Assembly (NCBI GenBank): GCA_020056045.1
Contig: JAGVIM010000121.1
Span: 1 to 5,105, forward strand
Origin: Nanobdellota archaeon
Lineage (GTDB): Archaea > Nanobdellota > Nanobdellia > Pacearchaeales > GW2011-AR1
Direction of reading: 5' to 3'
Length of the DNA stretch: 5,105 bases
Of the stretch, positions 1-5,027 are shown piece by piece. The notes under the pieces are model-generated. The model was not told where the DNA came from and searched no databases. It was given only the letters and a program-made list of their open reading frames with translations. Both the position numbers and the translations under genes were made by a program. Each line of letters opens with the position of its first letter. Position 1 is the stretch's first letter.

Positions 1-60
1 AACATCACCACGACGCATCATAATGCGGCTTTGACCGCGAATAGGAGGCTGTCGTATGTT
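1..60 (-). ncRNA. Unidentified GC-rich foldable block at window edge, possible 5' part of a structured RNA
   Basis: This block has 30 of 60 bases G/C, whereas the adjoining 60 bases have 11. In AT-rich archaea such jumps usually mark stable RNA genes. Read on the minus strand, an ACGAC/GUCGU pairing (51-55 with 10-14) can enclose a GCGG/CCGC hairpin (35-38 with 25-28). An alternative hairpin CGCAU/AUGCG (27-23 with 18-14) competes with it. A TATA-like stretch lies near 86-96 on the minus strand, about 25-30 bases before the composition changes near position 60. I could not match the block to tRNA, 5S, 16S, 23S, SRP or RNase P RNA. A protein start is an alternative: two adjacent ATG codons at 21-16 would begin MMRRGDV, but they have no ribosome-binding site and use CGT arginine codons that the other genes here use little. 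The strand is uncertain and the gene runs off the window. Confidence 0.3.
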
Positions 61-72
61 TTTGCAATATAA

Positions 73-99
73 TAAAGCTTAAATATAATATAAGCTTTA
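73..99. repeat. Perfect 9-bp inverted repeat with 9-base spacer
   Basis: TAAAGCTTA (73-81) is exactly reverse-complemented by TAAGCTTTA (91-99) around an all-A/T spacer. It lies beside the sharp composition change near position 60 and overlaps the TATA-like bases that could drive transcription leftward on the minus strand. It could be an operator for a dimeric regulator or a hairpin at a transcript end. No T-run directly follows it on either strand, so a simple terminator is less likely. The role is inferred; only the symmetry is observed. Confidence 0.5.
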
Positions 100-116
100 C
101 TAAAATAGAAGAATTC

Positions 117-245
117 TCATAGGAGATTTCTGAAGCATCCCTCATATTTATTTACTCTGTCAAACAAATATTTCCTATTATTGGTACTATAATAAACTTC
201 GAGTTTTTGTAAGTGTACATAAGCGATTCTTTTCAACAACCTCAT
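117..245 (-). CDS. Doubtful small basic protein, 42 aa, downstream of the RPA gene
   Basis: This minus-strand ORF starts at ATG (245-243) with MRLLKRIAYVHLQ and ends at TGA (119-117). It is rich in Lys, Arg, Leu and Tyr and resembles no family I know. The stretch without stops actually begins right after the RPA stop codon and is in the RPA reading frame, giving 53 sense codons in total. That is longer than expected by chance in DNA this rich in A and T. There is no clear ribosome-binding site and only a weak TATA-like stretch near 265-272. No T-run separates it from RPA, so co-transcription is possible. It may be a real small gene, a decayed C-terminal extension of RPA, or chance. Confidence 0.22.
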   Translation of the reverse strand: MRLLKRIAYVHLQKLEVYYSTNNRKYLFDRVNKYEGCFRNLL

Positions 246-278
246 AACTAAATCTATGGGAGATACTAAATACGGGAA

Positions 279-1211
279 TTATTTTTCTAATTCTTCGATT
301 AACTTATCTAATTCAACATCTTCTAGTTTAGAAACAATAAATTCATCTGTATTGTACATTGAGTTTTTTTTAACTTGACCTGTTATAATAACTTCTTTTC
401 CAAGAAAATCTTGTTTTTTAATTGAAAATAATTCAGGAGTTTCAAGTTCTTCTTTATTCATTATTTTCTCTAGCTGTTCTGAAAAAACAACAGTTCTTAT
501 TGAGTTTGTTCCATCATCAATAACAAAATTAAGCAATGCTCTTTTTTCAGGAATTATTTTTCCATGTTCATTACAATCTCCTGCTTCTGTTGCTTTTTTC
601 TTACATGCTGGACAAATATAAAAGAATCTAGGTTCAAACATTTGAACAATAAATGCTCTTGTACTTACATTATCATTTGTATTAAAATTTATAATTTGTT
701 TTTTTAATAATGGTTTTTGAACAACAATATTATTAATAGTTTTATTTGAAGGTTTAATCTCAGAAAAAGAAGTTAAATGAATTTCCCCATTTCTAAGTGT
801 TGCATTTGTTATTTCAACTATGCAATTCTGAACAATATCCCCTTTTACAATCAAATCAATATGATTTTCATCCCACATAACAACTCTAACATTACTTGTT
901 TCATCTGCTAAAACAAAACTTCCAATTCTTCCACTTCTGCCATTTTTATTATATTCTCTAACAGGAAATAGGTTTATTATTTTTCCAATTAAATTTATTT
1001 TTCTCATTCCAGGGACAACCTGGGAAATTTTTATTGACTGTTTATCAAAGCTTATATTTAATTCAGCAGCAATTATCTGAGCAGCTCCTGCTTTACTTAT
1101 TAAGCCAGCAAGCTTTGCTTGTTTTGCAGCAACTTTTCTTTCAATTTCATCAACAGAAATTCCAGAGCTAGTTGAAATAAATTCAATTAGTGATTGATAA
1201 TTTTCATCCAT
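279..1211 (-). CDS. rpa: Archaeal replication protein A (RPA)-like single-stranded DNA-binding protein
   Basis: This 310-residue protein should coat single-stranded DNA during replication, repair and recombination. Residues 1-55 are a helical N-terminal region typical of archaeal RPA proteins. Residues about 68-150 form an OB fold (motifs GMRKINLIGKI, VRVVMWDE and GDIV). Residues about 182-296 form a second OB-like region carrying a zinc finger with ligands C200, C203, C213 and H216 (FYICPAC, then CNEHG). The zinc finger is characteristic of the euryarchaeal RPA41-type large subunit. The C-terminus is acidic and helical (DKLIEELEK). The length fits a single-subunit or large-subunit archaeal RPA; no small RPA partner is seen in the window. 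The ATG at 1211 is supported by a TATA box at 1252-1260 that predicts a leader of about 19 bases. It follows the acetyltransferase gene by 75 bases on the same strand but appears to have its own promoter. Family assignment is firm; subunit arrangement is inferred. Confidence 0.88.
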   Translation of the reverse strand: MDENYQSLIEFISTSSGISVDEIERKVAAKQAKLAGLISKAGAAQIIAAELNISFDKQSIKISQVVPGMRKINLIGKIINLFPVREYNKNGRSGRIGSFVLADETSNVRVVMWDENHIDLIVKGDIVQNCIVEITNATLRNGEIHLTSFSEIKPSNKTINNIVVQKPLLKKQIINFNTNDNVSTRAFIVQMFEPRFFYICPACKKKATEAGDCNEHGKIIPEKRALLNFVIDDGTNSIRTVVFSEQLEKIMNKEELETPELFSIKKQDFLGKEVIITGQVKKNSMYNTDEFIVSKLEDVELDKLIEELEK

Positions 1212-1251
1212 TTTTTAGTCTCTTTTTAAGTAATTAACTAAAAATATAGCT

Positions 1252-1260
1252 CTTTATAAG
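1252..1260 (-). promoter_or_regulatory. TATA box for the RPA gene
   Basis: On the minus strand this reads CTTATAAAG, the same nine bases found before radA at 2402-2410. Its centre is about 45 bases before the RPA start codon, so transcription should begin near 1230. A second A/T box (CTATATTTT, 1249-1241) lies closer and could give a shorter leader. The box sits in the gap between the acetyltransferase stop and the RPA start. Confidence 0.5.
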
Positions 1261-1286
1261 AATTGTTGTTAATTAGAAGATATTTA

Positions 1287-1775
1287 TCAAGAGGATATTA
1301 TTAATCCAAATAGTAATGCATCTTTGTTACAAAATTGATTTTTTTGTTTTCCTTCTAGAATAAATCCTTTTTTCTTGTAAAAAATTATTGCATTTTTTAA
1401 TTCTTCTTGAGTCCATAACCAAATTTTAATTACATTGTTATTTTTTGCATATTCTATGACTTTATTTATAATAGCTGAACCAATTCCCATTCTCCTAAAT
1501 TTTGATTTAATCATCATGTCACCAAGTCTTATTGTTTTTAAAGAAATAAAAGAAAGATCCATATAACAAACTCCTAGGATTTCTTCAGTATCTGCTTCTG
1601 CAACTATATAGATTTTAGTTGGATTATTTATAGAATTTAAAATACTTTCGGTAGATTCTTGTTCAATAAGTTTATCTGGAAGAATTCCCTTAAATTCTAA
1701 CCAATCTTTGTATACTTCTGCAATTCCTTTTGCATCTTCTTGTTTTGCAAATCTAATTATTTTTAATTTTGTCAT
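1287..1775 (-). CDS. GNAT-family N-acetyltransferase
   Basis: This 162-residue protein has the GCN5-related acetyltransferase fold, which moves an acetyl group from acetyl-CoA to an amine. The acetyl-CoA pyrophosphate-binding motif A is clear at about 87-104 (MMIKSKFRRMGIGSA; R94, R95, G97 and G99 form the R/Q-x-x-G-x-G/A signature). It is followed by helix VIEYAKNNN, then motif B with IWLWTQ (118-123) and YKKKGF (133-138). N-terminal IRFAKQEDAKGIAEVY is the usual first strand and helix. The length is normal and there is no membrane segment, so it is cytosolic. The substrate cannot be read from the sequence: it could be a protein N-terminus, a lysine, an antibiotic or a small metabolite. The start ATG is at 1775-1773; a weak A/T box around 1797-1806 would fit a nearly leaderless transcript. 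It lies upstream of and collinear with the RPA gene, but nothing shows a functional link. Confidence 0.85.
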   Translation of the reverse strand: MTKLKIIRFAKQEDAKGIAEVYKDWLEFKGILPDKLIEQESTESILNSINNPTKIYIVAEADTEEILGVCYMDLSFISLKTIRLGDMMIKSKFRRMGIGSAIINKVIEYAKNNNVIKIWLWTQEELKNAIIFYKKKGFILEGKQKNQFCNKDALLFGLIISS

Positions 1776-1891
1776 ATTTTTAAATGACTTTATTCCTTAT
1801 TAATATTTCTCAATAAGATTATTTAATCGGCTTTGTCCAGAATTAAATCTCATAACTTCAAATATTCTAAAAAATCATTCATTTTTCTTTA

Positions 1892-1913
1892 TCCCCCTTA
1901 TTAATTAGGGGGG
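1892..1913. repeat. C5/G6 inverted repeat (hairpin) in divergent spacer
   Basis: CCCCCT (1893-1898) pairs with AGGGGG (1907-1912) across an 8-base A/T loop; T1892 can also form a wobble pair with G1913. Within the loop ATTAAT is itself self-complementary, so the whole element is nearly symmetric. Runs of five C and six G stand out in this A/T-rich spacer. No T-run follows the stem on either strand, so it is not a classic terminator. It could be a regulator binding site shared by both divergent genes, or part of a dispersed repeat. Confidence 0.45.
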
Positions 1914-1992
1914 AGCAAATAAAAATAAGACAATAGTAACTTGAATTTTATAAAAAATAAAAGACTCCGGATAGAGCAATTTAATCCAAAGC

Positions 1993-2000
1993 TTTATAAA
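1993..2000 (+). promoter_or_regulatory. TATA box for EF-1beta, leaderless arrangement
   Basis: TTTATAAA with an upstream BRE-like CCAAAG (1987-1992). Its centre is about 25-26 bases before the ATG at 2022, the usual archaeal distance from TATA box to transcription start. The transcript should therefore begin at or next to this ATG. This decides the start codon, because the upstream in-frame ATG at 1941 would lie outside the transcript. Confidence 0.65.
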
Positions 2001-2021
2001 TCAGTTTTGAAATCTATCCAC

Positions 2022-2294
2022 ATGGCTTTTGCATTAATAAAGGTAAAAATTATGCCTGATTCACCTAGTACTGATTTAGATGAAATAGAATCTAAATCAA
2101 AAGAAATTCTAGAAGGAAAGGGTAGTAAGAGTATAAGATTTGAAAGAGAACCAATAGCTTTTGGATTAATTGCAGTAATAGTTGGATTTTCTTGGGATGA
2201 TAATGAATCTAATGATGAGGTTTTAGAGGAACTTCAGAGTATAGAAAATGTTTCTTCAGCAGAAGTAATTGATTATAGAAGAGCAATAGGATGA
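2022..2294 (+). CDS. ef1b: Archaeal elongation factor 1-beta (aEF-1beta), guanine nucleotide exchange factor
   Basis: This 90-residue protein should promote GDP/GTP exchange on elongation factor 1-alpha so that it can deliver aminoacyl-tRNA again. It corresponds to the C-terminal exchange domain of eukaryotic EF-1B. Visible family features are N-terminal strand FALIKVKIMPDSP (MPDSP at 11-15), the PIAFGLIAVIVGF strand (from residue 44), the acidic loop DDNESNDE, and the C-terminal VSSAEVIDYRR strand (77-87). The frame is open to an ATG at 1941 that would add 27 residues. I prefer 2022 because it gives the normal family length of about 90, removes a tail unlike the family, and sits at the right distance from the TATA box at 1993-2000. 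A T7 run follows 8 bases after the stop. It is probably transcribed alone. Confidence 0.9.
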   Translation: MAFALIKVKIMPDSPSTDLDEIESKSKEILEGKGSKSIRFEREPIAFGLIAVIVGFSWDDNESNDEVLEELQSIENVSSAEVIDYRRAIG

Positions 2295-2302
2295 TTAGTA
2301 GA

Positions 2303-2309
2303 TTTTTTT
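2303..2309 (+). terminator. Oligo-T terminator after EF-1beta
   Basis: Seven consecutive T bases lie 9 bases after the EF-1beta stop codon. Archaeal RNA polymerase commonly terminates at such runs without a stem. A second T7 run at 2358-2364 could be a backup. Both lie upstream of the radA promoter, supporting separate transcription of the two genes. Confidence 0.55.
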
Positions 2310-2357
2310 AAAATAATATTCTATTGTTGCAAGGTGATTAATAGGATAAATTCATAC

Positions 2358-2364
2358 TTTTTTT
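2358..2364 (+). terminator. Second oligo-T run between EF-1beta and radA
   Basis: Another run of seven T bases, 64 bases after the EF-1beta stop and about 38 bases before the radA TATA box. It probably acts as a secondary termination site for EF-1beta transcripts. T-runs are also common by chance in DNA this rich in A/T. Confidence 0.35.
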
Positions 2365-2401
2365 ATAACTTTTCTAAACTATATAATCTATTTAGGTAAT
2401 A

Positions 2402-2410
2402 CTTATAAAG
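2402..2410 (+). promoter_or_regulatory. TATA box for radA, leaderless arrangement
   Basis: CTTATAAAG, centred about 25 bases before the radA ATG at 2431, predicts a transcript beginning at or beside the start codon. The spacing matches that of EF-1beta, and the nine bases are the same as the box proposed for RPA at 1252-1260. Another A/T box (CTATATAATC, 2379-2388) lies further upstream and would give a leader of roughly 20-25 bases. Confidence 0.6.
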
Positions 2411-2430
2411 AAAATTATTCTGAGTATGTT

Positions 2431-4962
2431 ATGGTAGAAAAAGAGAAGGATAAAGAAAAAGAAGATTGTGAGCCGAGAGCAAGTTCAGCTAAAGCTGAAG
2501 GCCACCAAAAGAAAAAGAAAAAAGAGGAAAAAGTAGAAACAAAGATTGGAGATCTTCCTGGAATTGGTCCTGCTGCTATTGAAAAATTAGAGGCTGCAGG
2601 TGTTTTTGATTTAATGGGGCTTGCTGTGCTTGGTCCAAAAGAACTTTCTGAAATGGCTGGACTTGGTGAAGCTGTTGCCAGAAAAGTAATTCAGGCTGCA
2701 AGAAAATTAATGGATTTAGGATTTCAAGATGGAATTGAATTTGCAGAAAAAAGAGAAGAAGTTCTTCATATTACAACTGGAAGTAAAGAATTAGATAATC
2801 TTCTTGGGGGCAGAGGTGTTGAAACAAAAGCAATTACAGAGGCATTTGGAAGTTATGGAAGTGGAAAAACTCAATTAGGACTTTCGCTTGCTGTTAATGT
2901 TCAATTGCCTATTGAAAAAGGAGGGGCAGAGGGAAAGGCAGTTTATATTGATACAGAAGGAACTTTTAGACCTGAAAGAATAAGGCAGATTGCAGAGGCA
3001 AAGGGTGCAAATCCAGAAAATGTTTTAAAAAATATTTTTGTTGCGAGAGCATTTAATTCTGATCATCAGATTTTATTAATTGATAAGGTTGGTGAGTTAA
3101 TAAAAAATGGAGAGCCAATAAGAATTGTTATTGTTGATTCCTTAACTGCTCACTTTAGGGCAGAATTTTCTGGAAGAGGAATGCTTGCAGATAGACAACA
3201 AAAATTAAACAGATATTTACATAATTTAATGAAAATGGCTGAACAATTTAATCTTGCTATTTATGTTACAAATCAGGTAATGGCAAATCCTGCAATGATG
3301 TTTGGAGATCCTACAACTGCTATTGGTGGGAATATTGTGGGGCACGCTTGTCTTACAGGAGATAGTTTAATACAGATTAGTGATGGAAGCATTAAAGAAA
3401 TCAAGGATATTAATAAAGAAATAGTTAGCTCTGGAAATTTTAATAATTTAAAAATTGAAAAAGCAGATTCTGAAATTAAATTTGTTAATCCTGATGTTGA
3501 TAAAATTTATAGCTTTCAAACTACTAATCAGATTAATTGCTCTAAGTTACATAGATTTTTTACAATAGATAATTTTTCTATTAATGAAACAGAAGCAAAG
3601 GATTTGAGAGAAAATGATTTTATTTTACAGGCAGGAAAAATAGAAATTAATGGGGAAGAACAAAAATTGCCTTTTTTAAAATTAAAGCAGATAGGAAAAA
3701 TATCTAAAGAATCTTCTGAAAAAATCAAGGAGAAATTTAAAGAAGAAGGAATGTGTCGTGAAGAAATATGCAAAAAAATCGGCATTACTCAAAGACAGCT
3801 TAGAAGAGTTATAAATCAAAGTTATCCTACTAATTTTGATTCTTTGGTAAGTTTGAATAATTGTCTTGGATTGCAGTTGGAAATGGTTCCGGTTTATAGC
3901 TATAAACATAAAAATTTGATTATACCTCAAATAATGAACTCTTCACTTTCACAAATTTTAGGTTATTTTTTAGGTGATGGTAATTTTGAAGAAAGAGGAT
4001 TAAGATTTAGAGATGCAAGATCAGAAGTTCTTGAGGATTATAACATTTTATTTAAAAAAATATTTAATATTAGGGGAAATCTAAGCAAGATGAAAAATAA
4101 GAATTGTTATACTCTTAATATAAACTCAAAAGAAATCTCTGATTTTTTTAAATTAATAATTGCAGATATTTTTAACTATATTGGAAAAAGCAAAAATGAG
4201 GTTGTTCTTGGTTTTATCAAAGGATTTGTTGATGCAGAAGGACATATTGACAAGAAAAGGCCAAAAATTACAATTGCTCAAAAAGAAAAACAAATACTCA
4301 GATATTTGCAATTATTTTTGCTTAGGTTTGGAATAAGGAGTTTTTTAAGATTAGATGTTGGAAAAAAGAAAATATCTAATCTTTCAATAAGAGACAGAGA
4401 TGTTACTAGTTATTTGCAGATAGGATTTAGTGCTTTAGATAAACAAATGCAACTTTTAAAATGGAATAACCATTACAAAAAAACATATACTAAAGAAATG
4501 ATGCCTATTAAGAGAGAAGATATATGGAGATTATTAGAAAATGCAGGTTTAAAACCTTCTAAAGTTATTAAATCAAGAAATTCTGATTATAAATGGATTA
4601 ATAGAAATGAGCTTGAAAATGCATTAAAAGCTTTAATGAATACTAATATAAGTGACAGACAGGTAAAACAAAAAATAGAGTTTATGTTTAGGTTATTAAA
4701 TTCTGATTTTAGATTTGAGAAAATAAGAAAAATAGAAGTTTTGGAAAATAAAGACAAAAAATTATTCTATGACTTTTCTGTTCCTAAAAATGAAAATTAT
4801 ATTGCAAATGGTTTTATTGTCCATAATTCAACATTCAGAATGTATTTAAGACGAGGAAAAAAAGGAAGTAGGGTTTCAAAGTTAATTGATAGCCCAAATC
4901 TTCCTGATGGTGAATGTGTTTTTTTTGTAACTAGTGCAGGAGTTACAGATATAGAAGAATAA
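2431..4962 (+). CDS. radA: RadA recombinase precursor interrupted by an intein
   Basis: This 843-residue precursor should yield a 350-residue RadA (residues 1-306 joined to 800-843) after splicing. RadA is the archaeal RecA/Rad51 ATPase that forms filaments on single-stranded DNA and carries out homologous pairing and strand exchange. Residues 1-38 are a Lys/Glu-rich tail with an inserted GC-rich segment. Residues 39-95 are the helix-hairpin-helix domain (DLPGIGPAAI, then MAGLGEAVARKV). F98-G101 (FQDG) is the polymerisation motif in the FxxG form, as in Methanococcus voltae RadA and haloarchaea. Walker A is GSYGSGKT (140-147) and Walker B is IVIVD (232-236). Loop L2 ends with GGNIVGHA (299-306), immediately before the intein. 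The C-extein STFRMYLRRGKKG to the acidic end DIEE is normal RadA. ATG 2431 follows a TATA box at leaderless spacing. Without splicing the ATPase core would be disrupted, so activity should depend on intein removal. Confidence 0.96.
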   Translation: MVEKEKDKEKEDCEPRASSAKAEGHQKKKKKEEKVETKIGDLPGIGPAAIEKLEAAGVFDLMGLAVLGPKELSEMAGLGEAVARKVIQAARKLMDLGFQDGIEFAEKREEVLHITTGSKELDNLLGGRGVETKAITEAFGSYGSGKTQLGLSLAVNVQLPIEKGGAEGKAVYIDTEGTFRPERIRQIAEAKGANPENVLKNIFVARAFNSDHQILLIDKVGELIKNGEPIRIVIVDSLTAHFRAEFSGRGMLADRQQKLNRYLHNLMKMAEQFNLAIYVTNQVMANPAMMFGDPTTAIGGNIVGHACLTGDSLIQISDGSIKEIKDINKEIVSSGNFNNLKIEKADSEIKFVNPDVDKIYSFQTTNQINCSKLHRFFTIDNFSINETEAKDLRENDFILQAGKIEINGEEQKLPFLKLKQIGKISKESSEKIKEKFKEEGMCREEICKKIGITQRQLRRVINQSYPTNFDSLVSLNNCLGLQLEMVPVYSYKHKNLIIPQIMNSSLSQILGYFLGDGNFEERGLRFRDARSEVLEDYNILFKKIFNIRGNLSKMKNKNCYTLNINSKEISDFFKLIIADIFNYIGKSKNEVVLGFIKGFVDAEGHIDKKRPKITIAQKEKQILRYLQLFLLRFGIRSFLRLDVGKKKISNLSIRDRDVTSYLQIGFSALDKQMQLLKWNNHYKKTYTKEMMPIKREDIWRLLENAGLKPSKVIKSRNSDYKWINRNELENALKALMNTNISDRQVKQKIEFMFRLLNSDFRFEKIRKIEVLENKDKKLFYDFSVPKNENYIANGFIVHNSTFRMYLRRGKKGSRVSKLIDSPNLPDGECVFFVTSAGVTDIEE
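2471..2505 (+). repeat. GC-rich palindrome-bearing segment inside the RadA N-terminal tail
   Basis: Nineteen of 35 bases are G/C, compared with 12 of 40 before it and 6 of 25 after it. It contains the perfect inverted repeat TTCAGCT-AA-AGCTGAA (2484-2499). In the RadA frame it encodes roughly EPRASSAKAEGH, which interrupts a run of Lys and Glu codons on both sides. The composition break, symmetry and in-frame position suggest a small mobile or repeat-derived insertion tolerated in a disordered tail. This is inference: one copy only is visible here. Confidence 0.4.
3349..4827 (+). mobile_element. RadA intein with LAGLIDADG homing endonuclease (493 aa)
   Basis: This in-frame protein intron splices itself out, and its endonuclease domain would spread it to empty radA alleles. 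Numbering is within the intein. It begins with C1 (CLTGDSLIQ, block A). Block B is CSKLHRFFTI with S65 and H68, a Ser variant of the usual TxxH. Block F is YDFSV with D475. It ends FIVHN (H492, N493), followed by the +1 nucleophile Ser of the C-extein. The two LAGLIDADG motifs are LGYFLGDGN (D210) and FIKGFVDAEG (D295). Residues about 125-157 look like a helix-turn-helix (REEICKKIGITQRQLRRVIN), and residues about 388-406 (REDIWRLLENAGLKPSKVI) could be a second DNA-binding helical segment. All residues expected for class 1 splicing and for a working endonuclease are present, so both activities are predicted. The boundaries are exact: removing codons 307-799 restores the RadA reading GHA-STFRMYL. 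Confidence 0.95.
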
Positions 4963-4979
4963 AAATCATGGATTATTTT

Positions 4980-4986
4980 AAAAAAA
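4980..4986 (-). terminator. Oligo-T terminator for the right-edge minus-strand gene
   Basis: Seven A bases on the plus strand give a T7 run on the minus strand, about 41 bases beyond the stop codon of the gene entering from the right edge. No comparable T-run follows radA on the plus strand before the converging gene, so radA transcripts may run into the antisense of that gene. Confidence 0.4.
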
Positions 4987-5027
4987 TGTTGGAAATAAAA
5001 TTTAATATATAATTTATAGTATATAAT

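Larger units (their letters stand above)
1776..2021. other. Divergent intergenic region between acetyltransferase and EF-1beta genes
   Basis: This 246-base AT-rich spacer holds the start regions of two divergent genes and the C5/G6 hairpin annotated separately. The EF-1beta frame stays open upstream to an ATG at 1941, but that extension (MNFIKNKRLR onward) is unlike the family and overlaps the EF-1beta TATA box, so I treat it as non-coding. A 17-codon minus-strand ORF (1853-1800) lies in frame with the acetyltransferase but ends at stop codons before it. The small zinc-ribbon gene that often precedes EF-1beta in other archaea is not present: no reading frame here shows cysteine pairs. Confidence 0.6.

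Noticed and set aside
1..60. Short resemblances to rRNA ends: TGCGGCT as near the 16S 3' end, and GGTCAA followed by GGTGATG as near the 23S 5' end.
   Set aside because: Matches are only about seven bases and the strongly conserved neighbouring bases do not follow, so no rRNA call is justified.
56..82. A plus-strand ATG preceded by a good Shine-Dalgarno-like GGAGG (44-48) at suitable spacing.
   Set aside because: The frame gives only eight codons (MFLQYNKA) before a stop, and the proposed starts of EF-1beta and radA here are leaderless. The GGAGG is probably chance within the GC-rich block.
256..360. A plus-strand ATG frame (MGDTKYGNYF onward) running into the RPA gene from the antisense side.
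   Set aside because: It is a shadow of the RPA coding strand with a low-complexity Ser/Asn product and no promoter or family support.
1800..1853. A 17-codon minus-strand ORF in frame with and upstream of the acetyltransferase, considered as a leader peptide or N-terminal extension.
   Set aside because: Two adjacent stop codons separate it from the acetyltransferase ATG, the GNAT protein is complete without it, and no regulatory hairpin follows it.
2526..2733. The FxxG rather than FxxA polymerisation motif in RadA (F98-G101) was considered as a sign of altered filament assembly.
   Set aside because: FxxG also occurs in RadA of Methanococcus voltae and haloarchaea, so it is normal variation.
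3528..3930. Minus-strand open frames of 82-85 codons opposite the intein.
   Set aside because: They lie antisense to a clear intein coding region, are rich in Phe, Ser and Ile as expected from A/T-rich antisense, and have no family features.
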